Under the pieces are notes generated by a model that was not told the DNA's origin, ran no database searches, and worked only from the letters and a program-made list of their open reading frames with translations. 64,000 nt of DNA from Buddleja alternifolia (taxonomy: Eukaryota; Streptophyta; Magnoliopsida; Lamiales; Scrophulariaceae): NCBI GenBank assembly GCA_019426215.1, contig CM033403.1, positions 2,805,001 through 2,869,000 on the forward strand, written 5' to 3'. This document shows, one piece after another, positions 34,367-45,452 of the stretch; the first letter of the stretch is position 1; every line of letters begins with the position of its first letter. A program made the position numbers and the translations under genes.

Positions 34367-36105
34367 TGTTAAGATTATGCCCTCAGATGCCATAGAGGAT
34401 AGAATGTATAGGGCATATATCTTGTATTGAACTTAAAGACTTCTTAAATAAAAGGCATTATTGAGTTTTCACTTAATTCTTATCTGCATCTATAAGTTGT
34501 GCAAAACGTTTTTGTCCATGTTTTCAGTGCGATCCCCCTACTTCCTATGGGATAGGAAGATTGGCACTACAGAGATCGATCTTGATTACTAAAATAAGTT
34601 CGCAAGTAATATGAAGTCTTTAATGGACAAATAAAGATTTCGAATACTTGTACAATCTTAGCTCCGACATGGGAGTGCCTATCTGGTATCATGGGATGAT
34701 TGGAGATTAAGATTGTAGACACGTCAGTGGAACTGATATGTTCGAACACGACTCGCATCGGTTCTGTCACATGGGTTTTCACTCTGTGACTGTCAATGAC
34801 GGAACTGATTATGCGTAATAGGTATATGTGAACCTTTGAACTAAAGTATCAGGCTGAAGATGCACTTGTGACGCAAGTCTTTCACTAGAGTAGTTAGACC
34901 CAATTCACCCTTTGGTGGGGTCAACCTCGAAATGCGGATTTGATGGGCAAGTGGTAATCTTAGAAGATACCTTATATTGGATTTGTTCTCGCATAAGTGA
35001 ATGAGTATGTACCCTATGTAATTATAGACAAATGGAGATCACAGTCTTTGGCCAAAGCAAACGATGCGATTGTGCTTGGCACTAAATCGATCTCAATGAT
35101 CTCGTATTTATTATGATTTATACATGTGGTCAAGTCTAGTGAGTTTGACATAACCATGACTCTCACTTGACCGGGAAACGTGAACAAAGGGTTTATACAT
35201 ATACGGTATTTACGATTGGAAGTTTTCGGAATGATCCTATCATTTGTTTTCATTTGGGTTACGAAGTGGGCCACGTGACTGGCTAGGTGTTACCCATTTC
35301 CTTTGGTTTCCTACTTAAAGAGTCGCGCTAAAGGATTGATAAAGAAAAAGGTATTTCTATTATTTCTTCTAGGAGTTTTAATTTATTGGATAAATTAAAT
35401 AATTAATTATTCATTAGATGAAATAATTAATTATAATGATAAGATTAATTATTAATTAATTTCCTTGTTAAATATATTAATGAATTAATTTATCTAATTA
35501 ATTTGGATATTTATTAATTTATTTATTTATTGGATACAATAAATTATTAATTGAAATAAGAAATTAATTAAACAAAACAAATCTCGGGGCTAAATAAGGA
35601 GTCCAATTGGACGCCTACTAGGCCTCAATGTGGCGTCTTTGAGAGACCACATATTAGGGCTCTTTTGTTTTGACTTGTTCAATAAGTCATGAGGTATATA
35701 AGGACTCTTTGACTTAGAACAAGGAAGAAGAGAATACACAACTCTCAAAAAAAGAAAAATATTCCTCCCCTCCTCTATACCTAGCCATCGACCATAGAGA
35801 AAGAAGAAAGGGGATTTTTCGTTTGTTGATCCGTGCGTGACGATTTAGAGACGACATATTTTCGTTGTTCGGATCAAGTTCAAGTTTGAAGAATCAAACC
35901 AAAGCATTGAAGATTTGGAAGCTTCAATATTTCGAGTTTGGAGAAGAAGAAGTTTTTCTCCATCATCATATTCATATTAACGAGTAAGTTTTATTCGTTA
36001 GACGCTTTTAGATTCAATTATGCGAATTAGAGTACCAATTGGGTTTTCGTTTTAATTTTGAAATCCCTTCTGCTGGGTTTATGCTTTTTCGAACGAAAAC
36101 CAACA
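34367..36105 (+). repeat. Copia element 1, 3' LTR
   Basis: 1739 bp, starting TGTTAAGATTATGCCCTC and ending AAACCAACA, followed by CAAGC, the target duplicate. The same family also left a solo LTR at 51816-53574. Confidence 0.93.
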
Positions 36106-36765
36106 CAAGCTACTCGCAATACAGGAACATTTTGACAAGCGTCTGGATGATCTTACACCTTCAATGTCTCAGATTGCGAATCAGGTTAGCCTACTGACAG
36201 AACATTTCTCAAAGGCTGATGATGGCAATAGGGGGAAGAGAAGAGAAAAGGGGAGAAGAGGGAAACGTCCAGTTCAAAAGTTCAAGAACCTCCTCCGCCG
36301 CCAAAGCGTCAGCTAAATTCTCCACCTCCTACGCAAAGATATTATCTCCCATCTTGGATAGCTGCTTATGGGGTAAGTGATTCTGCTGGAGCGCCTAGTA
36401 GAACGCTAAGAGAACCTCCAATGGCACTGTATCCAAATCTACCAATACCTACTCGAGCAAGGCTTGAACAGTTTGACATCCCTCTTCAAAGAGCATCTAT
36501 TCCAAAACCTACTGATCCAAGAATCTTAGCTGAAGAGAGCCAGATGACTGACTTCAACCGAACTTTCAGAATTTGTCTAAGGTATATTGGTATTGATCCT
36601 ACTGAATTGGACAAACACTTTACTGCTTACAAGAAGAGACAAAAGGAAGAGAATAGACTCGTTATTGACAAAGATCATGTTGCGATGATGACTTTGGAAG
36701 ACAACATAACTGAAGCTATCCGAGCTAAAATGGCCAAGCGATACGTTGTTAGACCAAGTCATTAG
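36106..36765 (+). pseudogene. SIRE A env-position ORF, fragment 2 (C-terminal)
   Basis: It continues from 1272 across copia element 1 with LLAIQEHFDKRLDDL and LTEHFSKADDGN, then a lysine-rich part with a frameshift near 36240-36300, then a clean C-terminal frame (36421-36765, MALYPNLPIPTRARLEQFDIPLQ to VVRPSH). The end matches SIRE B at 38862-39180. The adjacent HFEKRLDTL and HFDKRLDDL segments look like an internal repeat of a coiled coil. The function of this extra ORF in SIRE-like elements is unknown. It has no visible membrane segment here. Confidence 0.78.
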
Positions 36766-36996
36766 AGCTCTTTGATTTGCATTATCTATATTCTTGTCTC
36801 TTATGTAATTTTTGTTTAGTTGTAAAAATGCTTGTAATCATTGATATATATAAAAATGCATTTTTCAGCTGAAACATCTCGTTGAAGCGTAACTAACATT
36901 AACTAACTTTTACTAACCAAAGCTAACTATCATTTTGGCTGTCTAACTCTTCAACTATAAAAGAGTAAGTATTGCCATCATAAAAAATGGGGAAAT
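36766..36996 (+). other. SIRE A 3' untranslated stretch and polypurine tract
   Basis: After the stop comes a short AT-rich stretch with repeated AACTAAC motifs, then AAAAAATGGGGAAAT (36982-36996) against the LTR. SIRE B has the equivalent tract AAAAAGGGGGAATT at 38645-38632 on the minus strand, so the A copy is slightly mutated. Confidence 0.75.
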
Positions 36997-38536
36997 TTTT
37001 AGGAATTTCATGTTAGATGTTTTGATGATGACAATGAGGATTACTTGTTAGACCCCAAAATATGTAAGTTTGATTTTAGTAGAAATCTTGTATAAGCTTT
37101 GAAGCGTTAGAATTGTAATAGGCTTTATAGGTTTTGTTTTATTGTTATTCTAGATTGTTAGGCTAAGTAGTCTTAGGCTGAGCGTCTGATGAATTCTGAG
37201 TGAGCTTATCAGTAGTTAAGTTTGAAGACTCAAACACCTGAAGTCTGAATGAAGAAGATTCCAAGCGTCTAAATGACCAGCTATATCAAGCGTTTATTAG
37301 GACAGAAGTTATTCAAGGATGAATGAGCGTCTATCAATGACTGATTTTACCTGAATTTATTTCTAAGTCCAGAAGGAGTTTAATGCAAATATTCTCAGCG
37401 CATTAAATGCCAACGGGCATTTAATTCAAATGCATTAAATGCTGATAAGAACATTAAATGTGATAAGCTCTTTCGGACGTACGAAGAAGCCACCCTATTG
37501 GACTGTCAACTTTCACAGACTGCAGCACCAACTGTTGTGCAGCAGATTTTCAGGAAAAAGGACAAAAGTTGTTCACTCGCGGAAGTGAGAGACACGCGCC
37601 TGTGCATGTGTCAAACGGACACTTTTTCCAAAATTGCCTATAAATAGGACTTCAACAACAAGCCAAAAACATACGATTGATTCCCAGCCAAATCGCTGTT
37701 GAATTGAAGTCTCATTCCTTAAAGTCTCAGAAAAGCCAGAATATTCAAGCAAACATTTTCTTTGCTTTTCTTCAAGTCCTGAGACAGTTAACCAATATCT
37801 CAAACATTCTTTTCTAAGAAACCTACATTACTATTGAGATATTCCAAGTTGTTTGAACTTTATCAAAATCAAACAAACCGTTCAGAAAAACCCCATCCAA
37901 GCCTCGCGATCTGTGTGAAGTCGAAGTTGGATACTTGCATTATTTCTGGGGGAAAGAAGAAAGAGGATAGAAGTGATTTGGAGCAGAAATCTGTGTGATC
38001 AAGGAGCTCAAGTCATCCACATCCATCTCTCCCTAATTTGTAGAAGATTCTGTGTGATTCTTTGAGAATCATTTTAGTGGATTGCCTCCAAGTGATCAAG
38101 GAGAAGAAGGACGTAGTTGGAATTACACCACCCAACGAACCTTACAAATATTGTATTATTTACTTTACAATCAATTTTCTTATTATCATATCATTGCATA
38201 AATTGATTAAGTAAAACACAATCGAAAGCTAAGCAACTAAGAAACAGTTTGTGACGCTAAAAGCTTTCAAACAAGAAGACTATCAAATTAATTCCACTAT
38301 GCTAACACTGATCAAAGAAGTGAACGCTTAAATCCATTAGGTTATAGCATTCAAATCTTGAAGTCTAAGTTAACTTTCTAAAAACAGTCTTCAATAGACG
38401 CTCAGTCAAGCGCCTGCTTTTCAAGCGTCCAACACAATTTTTTAATAAGATTTTTTGAAGTCGAAAAAGACTTCAAGGTCTATTCAACCCCCCCCCCCTC
38501 GTTATAGACCCTTTGGTATGCCACTTGGGACCAACA
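36997..38536 (+). repeat. SIRE A 3' LTR
   Basis: It aligns with the LTR of SIRE C at 60007-61801. Its start is mutated (TTTTAGGAATTTC for TGTTAGGAATTTC) and it ends GGGACCAACA. A TATA box TATAAATA lies at 37639-37646. A run of C residues (about 38488-38499) lies near the end, as in SIRE C. The 5' LTR is off-window. Confidence 0.88.
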
Positions 38537-38631
38537 ATTATTCTATGAAGGCTTATACTTAAATTCTTTTTGGGGTTTAACATAAAATCCTAATTGTCAT
38601 CATCAAAACATCTAACATGAAATTCCTAACA
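38537..38631 (-). repeat. SIRE B 3' LTR stub
   Basis: The first 95 bp of the LTR on the minus strand (TGTTAGGAATTTCATG at 38631 going left). It then meets the right end of the SIRE A LTR head-on. The missing remainder would lie left of SIRE A, outside the window, if A inserted into this LTR. Confidence 0.85.
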
Positions 38632-38645
38632 AATTCCCCCTTTTT
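38632..38645 (-). promoter_or_regulatory. SIRE B polypurine tract
   Basis: AAAAAGGGGGAATT on the minus strand, directly before the 3' LTR. Confidence 0.8.
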
Positions 38646-41600
38646 GATGATGTTAATACTTATTATTTTATAGTTCAAGAGTTAGACAGCCAAAAATACA
38701 AAGGTTAGCTTTGGTTAGTTAAGTTTAGTTAAAGTTAGTTAAGCTTCAACGAGATGTTTCGGCTGAAAATGTGCTTTATATATATCGATGAAAGTACAAG
38801 CATTTACAACTAAACAAATACATAAAAAGATAAGAATATAGATAATGCAAAATCAAAAGCTCTAATGACGTGGTTTAACTTTGTATCTCTTGGCCATTTC
38901 AGCCCTGATCGCTTTAGTTATTTGATCTTCCAAAGTCATCATTGCAGCATGATCTTTGTCGACTACGAACTTGTTATCTTCCTTTTGTCTTTTCTTGAAA
39001 ACAACAAAGTGCTTTTCCCACTCCAATGGGTCAATACCAATGTACCTTAGAGAAATTCTGAATGTTCTATTAAATTTAGACATCTGCCTCTCTTCAGCTA
39101 TCAGCCTTAGATAAGTAGTCTATGGGATAGATGCTCGTTAAAGAGGGATGTCAAACTTTTCAAGCCTCGCTTGAGAAGGCACTGATAGATCAGGATAGAG
39201 CGCTATTGGAGTAGTTCTTGATGTTCTACCGGGCGCTCCAGCAGAAGCAGTTACCCAAGATGGATATGGGTATCTTTCCTCTATGTTTTGCGCAGGAGGA
39301 GGAGGGAGTAGTTCTTGACGCTTCGGCGGCGTCAGAGGATCCTGAGCTCTTGAACTAGATGCTTTCCTCTTCTCCCCTTTTCTTTTCTCTTTCCCCTTAT
39401 TACCATCATCAGTCTGCATGAAGTGTTCGGTTAGGAGACTGACTTGAGTAGCAATCTGAGCCATTGAATCCGCAAGATCATCAAGACGCTTGTGAAAATG
39501 CTCCTTCATAGCAATCTGATTATCCCTATTAGCGTCAGCCATCTCTTGAAGCGCTTGGAGGCTTTCAGCTATAGTATCTTGAGCAGTGCCACACATATGA
39601 GCAATTTGAACATCCATATTTTGAGATTCAATCTTGGCGAGATCGGTCTTGATCCAATGGAGAGCTTCGGCATTCAGAGTGGCATGATCACTTACTTCCT
39701 CTAATACTGATTTCAATAAAGGAACAAAGGCTTGATTCTCATCAGAAGGAACCACTTGAGAAGCCAGTCGCTTAAATCTGGATTAAAACTGGAGTGATTC
39801 AAGGGATGGTTGATGAGCAGGATCAAATGTTGTGCCGAGCGCTTCGACTGGGAGATCAGCAACATCAGCCATATTAGGAACAGAAGTGTCAGGAATAACC
39901 TCTGGTAGAGATGCTTGTTCCAGTTCAACTGCATGCTCAGAAGTACTTGCCACTTCAGTTTGATCCTCTGTACGCTCAGAAACGTTTGACGCTTCAGGGA
40001 TACTTGCCGCTTCAGGTGCAGACTCTTGAACAATTTCCACAGGCACTTCTTCAAACGCTAACTCCTCTTGACGAAAGTCAGTGAATCGGAAATTCAACCT
40101 AGCTAATGGTTCATTTGCATAGAGATCTGATGCCTCAGCAAGAAGCTCATTCAGGCGGCTAAGTGAGAGATGTGTCCCTTGAATGAATGTGCGGAGTGGA
40201 CTATCTTTAGCCTTGAAATACATGGGATTCATGATATCCAGCACATGATTTGGAAAGATTTTGGACTGCAGCGTAGGAATAAAAAATAGCATATCTGGGC
40301 AGTAGTTCAAGGAGAATGCAATGATCCGATCTGTTGGAAGTCTTTGAGCACGTTGAGAGTCAGGCATATAAATCCTGTAATATTCCTCCAGAAATAGATA
40401 GACAGCTTGAGCAATGTCCTGATTTTGTTCTAGCAACGAAAGGACATAAGTATAGTGGTCACTAACTTCTTTTCTGATTGATGGTAGCAGTGGATATCCC
40501 TAAAAAGAGCTAATGATTGAGCCATCAGATTTGCGTACGTTGGCTGTGAAGATCTTGTCAAAAAGTGGAATTTGAGCTATGATCTTCATCATCAGCCGAA
40601 AATTATCATCACAGTGGCTTGGAGAGATGTTCAAGTTGGATTCTGGATAACTGCCACTGGTAGACGTTTGAGCGCTGAAGCGAAAAGGAGTTGTTGCAAG
40701 TCTGTACAACGCTTGGCGCAAAAACTTCTCTATTTGTCGGCGAACTTTTAGTAACTTGGCAATTGGCCCTACTCTCTGTTGACGCTTCTCCAGGAAGTAC
40801 TTGGTGAATTGACGATTCTTGTCATGTATGCCTATGCCGAAGAGATGAGGAGCGTTGACCAAGTCTTGAAAGGTATACTGGTTACCCATGTACGCTTTAC
40901 ACCAATTTACCTCGTTCATGCACTAATCTGCTCCAGCACTGACTAAGGCCCTGATGCCTTCATGGTGAATGTCTCGGATTGATTCAAAACAGTGTTTATT
41001 TGTTTGGTAGTTGGCATTCCATACACTGTTAAAGTAGTCATCATCTTCTTCTTGAATCAAGTCCGTGAGAGACGCTGGACGCTCACCGGCATGAACACCT
41101 TTATTCTTCCAGAGGCGAAGTGGATTGGCTGAACTCAGATTTTTAGCGCTGCGTGCCCATTGTGGAAAATGAGTGTACTTCTCTGTTTAAGAGATCCTCT
41201 GTTGGATTGAGAAATTCATTAGGTATACGCTCGTAGACTCTTATGTTGTTATCTCTTGGAGCAAAACCAGATGGTTTGCTATGCCCCGCATCCAAATAGT
41301 ATGCTTTCTTGACCTCTGTCAATTCTGAGTTAAATAGCATGTCTCAGACAGATCGATCATACTCTATCAGCATGGCTACTTCATTCTCCGCATTAATGTA
41401 TCGTTCTTCATTGTACCCTACGGGAATGAAGTCTTATTCAAAAGTTGGTGGCATGTAATTGATCGAATGATCAATAGTCTTCAGTGGATCCAACTTGAAG
41501 AAATGCTTTTGTTTTGTAACGTCCTCAGCAGCGCTCTGACCTTCTGAGTGTGCCTCTGTTATAACCGTGGAAGTAGTTGATGGTTGAACCCCTTCTATAG

Positions 41601-42574
41601 CAGGTTCCTCAGCATCCATAACAACAATTTCTGCTGCAACACTTTGAGCTATGGCCACCACTTCCTCTAAGCCAACATCTAGATGTAGGAAGAGCTGTAG
41701 CAGAAGAGCTATGGACATCGACAGGTGCTTCAATAGTAGCTATAGGAAGAGCTGTAGCAGAAGATATATCCTTTGTAAGGGGAGGGTCTTCTACATAAGT
41801 AGGTAAAGAAATGATGTGGGCAGAAATAAACTTACCCAGAGAACTAGTCTCAATAGTAACAGTTTCTTGAGCGCTTGGCTCAATAGTCTAAGGCGCTCCA
41901 GGAGCAAGAGCAGCTTGACGCTTGCCTGATCCTCTGGGTTTCTTAAAGATTCTTTTTACATTTACCCCTTCAATTAGTTTGAGCGCATGAGCGGGGCAAC
42001 AACTGGTTCTTCATCAAAATTAATGTTGTTGATGATCTGTTCAAACTTCTTTGTCTTATTTAATGGAAGCTTGTCTTCCTTATCTTCATTAGTTTCTTCA
42101 TCATCCTTGGGAGGAGAAAGAAAAGTTAAAAAAAATAATAATAATAATTTGAACCCTATGACAGCGGTTCCGGCTGAACCGCTGTCATAGGGTTCGAATT
42201 AAATTTTTTATTTTTATTTTTTGCGACCCTATGACAGCGGTTCAGCTGGAACTGCTGTCATAGGGTCGGATTTTTTTTTTCTTTTTTGGGTAATATTCAA
42301 CCGGTAATGGTAATATTCCTGTACAGTTATATTCAATAAACCAACCCAACAAATTTCAACTACACAGTAAAACATATTCAACATAAACAACAACCACCCC
42401 AAACTTCAATATTACCATCTCTTTCCTCCAACAACAAAATGTTATAATGTCCAACAAATGATCACGTGTTAATTTACAATCAACTAATTAAATTACTCAT
42501 GACAATTTAAATACAATAAATCAAATCACAATTTACAACAAGTCACAATGTACAAAAAATACATTACCTAATTT

Positions 42575-43560
42575 CTAAGGAGCTGCTAAGAAAATGTAAC
42601 GTGCCACTTCGCAGCGTACTTCATCAATTTGCTCTTGAGTATAGAAGGATTGAGAATCATGAAAGTACTGCAAGATATATATAGAGATTAATTGCAAACT
42701 GAAATGACGTTTCAATTACCTACCAAAGTAACTTCAAAAGGAATAGAAATTAAGTATATATTAGGATTATGCATACCGCTGTTGGGATTATACATTGTCC
42801 GTGGCAAATTAATAACCTCTTTCATGAATCTCATAACGAAGTAGCCACAATCCACCTCGTTGGTTTGCCAGGGGCACTACAAAAGTAATCAAAGTTACGT
42901 TGTATTAGAACACTAATTTCTATACGAATATATAATCTCTTGAAACTAGAAAACGCTAACCTTTATTTTAAACCATTGACAGGCCAAGTTTTTGGATTTC
43001 CTGGAATGGTTGTTGCGATTTGCACGAAATATGTGCACAGCCCTATAAAAAACTATAAAAAACAAGGAAATATGTAAAAAATAAGCAATTATGTGAAATA
43101 AATATACACTTTAAAAAAATATTATATATAATGGATACATTGATTGAATGAAAAACTTATTGATTGATTTTTTGTGTCATATCATCTCGGTAATCCGGCT
43201 CACCATGCAAAGAATCCAGATAGTAAACGACCTCTTGAAATGGATCAATTGCAAGCAACAACCAATGTCCACTAAAAAGCATTCAAAAGATAAGTTCAAA
43301 ATTTGTTTTGCGTAACTGGTCTTACAAATTAAAGTTGAGTCTTTAGTAGCTCACCCGGTGTTGTAAGGTGCAAGAAATAACTTATTCATTTGTGCACTGT
43401 GTATCATAGCACGTGTTATGTACTGCACTTGTTGAATTTGCGGGCTTGTTCTTGCAAATATGAAATGTGGGCTAAGGAACCCGAAACTTGCTTCTTTCCC
43501 TTCGGGGATCACGTAATTAACCCACAAACACCTAAATTGAGCAAAAATTTCTACCAAGTT
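42575..43560 (-). pseudogene. Ulp1-type (C48) cysteine protease, C-terminal exons
   Basis: On the minus strand four coding blocks match the catalytic region of plant Ulp1/C48 proteases. Block one ends PYNTG at 43355 with a GT donor. Block two begins at 43271 after an AG acceptor and gives GHWLLLAIDPFQEVVYYLDSLHG, carrying the catalytic His and Asp. Block three (about 43045-42960) reads AVHIFRANRNNHSRKSKN. Block four (about 42893-42780) reads CPWQTNEVDCGYFVMRFMKEV, with the catalytic Cys. A last block (about 42670-42575) ends in EVARYIFLAAP and a stop. The splice at 43355/43271 restores the frame exactly. A stop after block two (INQ then TAA, near 43160) may or may not be spliced out. Such protease genes travel with plant CACTA and Mutator-like elements. 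In the family they cleave SUMO-like conjugates; activity here is unproven. Confidence 0.8.
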
Positions 43561-43889
43561 CTCGACTTAATCTTCACTCGGGTAGGTTGCAACCAACAAA
43601 ATTCGGATCTTACGATCCGCTAAAATTCAATTTCGATCTTAATTAATTAAATTAAATAATTTTAACATCAGTTGAGTTGAATTAATTAAATAATTTTAAT
43701 TTTAATTTATTTCCCGTTATCCTAGAAAAAATTCGGCAGAGTTCCGACGCAAAAATTTCTACCAAGTTCTCGACTTAATCGTCCCGCAAACTTGCAACCA
43801 ACAAAATTAATATCTTTCAACCACAACAAACCCAATATTCTAATCTTTCACCCACAACAAACTCAAAATGTCGATGTCACTATACGAAA

Positions 43890-44162
43890 ATATTGATCAC
43901 CAGTTGGATCACATAAAGCATCATATTTCAAGCAACTACAAATATTGATCACCAGTTGGATCACATAAATCACATAAAACTAAAAATAAAATATCATTTT
44001 ATAAATATATATTGATCACCAGTTGGATCACATAAAACATCATATTTCCAGCTACTACAAATATTGATCATCAGTTGGATCACATATATCACATAAAACT
44101 ACAAATAAAACATCATATTTTCAATAACTAAGTATACATATAGATCACCAGCTGGATCAATG
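43890..44162. repeat. GATCACCAGTTGGATCA repeats in CACTA element 4
   Basis: Five copies of GATCACCAGTTGGATCA or a close variant (about 43894, 43947, 44013, 44066, 44146) alternate with ACATAAAACTA-type spacers. The period is roughly 53-66 bp, and two longer units of about 120 bp can be aligned. They are found only in this CACTA copy. Confidence 0.8.
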
Positions 44163-44300
44163 TACCCTAAAACCACAAAATAACCACAATTTAATCCCAA
44201 ATCAAACGTAATTAACACCCGACTAACCCAAATTAATAGTAAATTCAGTCAAATCCCTATTTCCCTTAATTTTTCCAATAAATCGGCAAATCTCAAGAAT

Positions 44301-44783
44301 ATGCACAAATATACATACACCCACACATACACAAATATACATACACCCACACATACACAAATATATATACATACACCCACATATACACAAATATACATAC
44401 ACCCACACATACACAAATATACATACACCCACACATACACAAATATATATACATACACCCACATATACACAAATATACATACACCCACACATACACAAAT
44501 ATACATACACCCACACATACACAAATATATATACATACACCCACATATACACAAATATACATACACCCACACATACACAAATATATATACATACACCCAC
44601 ATATACACAAATATACATACACCCACACAAACACAAATATATATACATACACCCACACAAACACAAATATATATACATACACCCACACAAACACAAATAT
44701 ATATACACACACCCACACAAACGTATATATACATACACCCACATATACACAAATATACATACACCCACACATACACAAATATT
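44301..44783. repeat. Minisatellite of CACTA element 4
   Basis: About 18 tandem units of 24-30 bp, consensus close to ACACAAATATACATACACCC. Because the units avoid stops, several frames on both strands stay open for 160-180 codons and translate as YICVYVGV-like or HTHIHKYTY-like repeats. I treat these as non-coding. Shorter versions occur at 470-590, 49372-49700 and 58060-58125. Confidence 0.9.
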
Positions 44784-45139
44784 TAACTCTATACTCTGTG
44801 TTGTGTGTATATATATTTATCTAAAAAAAATTACCCATTAAATTGTGATGGCGGCAGCGATGGCGGCAACAGCGGCGGCGGTCCTTATATATATATATAT
44901 ATATATATAGAAAGAGTTAAATATATATATATATATATACATCTAGAAAGAGAGAGAGAGAGATCGAAAGAGGGGAGCAAACGGCGGCGGTGGTCGGCAG
45001 TGAGAGGTGTAGAGAGAGAGAGAGAGAGAGGTGGTGGTGGTGGTGCACGGTGGTGGGTTGATGGGAGGGGGGGATTGAAAAAGAGAGAGAATTAGAGAGA
45101 GAGAGAGAGGAGCGGGCCGCCGGGTTTTACCTAAAAACC

Positions 45140-45452
45140 CGACCGCCTATGACAGCGGTTCGAGTACAAACCGCTGTCATACCCGATTTTTTTTTTCTTT
45201 TTGACAGCAGTTCGATTGAACCGCTGTCATAGTTTCAGCCTATGACAGCGGTTCGGGTACGAACCGCTGTCATAAATTTTTTTTATTTTTTTTCTAAAGC
45301 ACTATGACAACGGTTCGATACGAACCGCTGTCGTGTCCCAATTTTTTTTTATCTGACAGCGGTTCGTGTAGAACCGCTGTAATAGGTCGGAACCGAGAAG
45401 ATCTATTACAGCGGTTTTGCAAAACCGCTGTAATAGGTGCGCTGTAATAGTG
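45140..45452. repeat. Right hairpin array of CACTA element 4
   Basis: Hairpins with arms CTATGACAGCGGTTCG or CTATTACAGCGGTT, at about 45147-45181, 45203-45231, 45240-45274, 45302-45333, 45354-45387 and 45405-45438. Both the TGACAGCGG and the TTACAGCGG versions occur in the same array. Confidence 0.85.

Larger units (their letters stand above)
1273..36105 (+). mobile_element. Ty1/copia element 1, complete but interrupted
   Basis: Both ends and the flanking 5-bp duplication CAAGC (1268-1272, 36106-36110) are visible. Without the nested outer Athila the element is about 9.6 kb: a 5' LTR of about 1.78 kb in two pieces, tRNA-iMet-type primer site, long leader, decayed gag-pol, purine tract and a 3' LTR of 1739 bp. 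The pol is Tnt1-94-like (zinc knuckle, GAG-pre-integrase, integrase, RT, RNase H in copia order). The LTRs differ by many substitutions and indels, and pol has several stops, so this is an old, inactive copy. It inserted into the env-position ORF of SIRE A. Confidence 0.93.

Noticed and set aside
42575..43560. Ulp1 protease as a host gene
   Set aside because: It is enclosed by CACTA-family hairpins and minisatellite and lies within a retrotransposon ORF, so it is transposon cargo.
44223..44786. Overlapping ORFs of 161-181 codons on both strands
   Set aside because: They are produced by a tandem repeat without stop triplets. No domain, no codon bias and no start context set any frame apart.
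45140..45452. Hairpins followed by T runs, similar to bacterial terminators
   Set aside because: They are the transposon's subterminal hairpins in a eukaryotic sequence; the T runs belong to the repeat unit.
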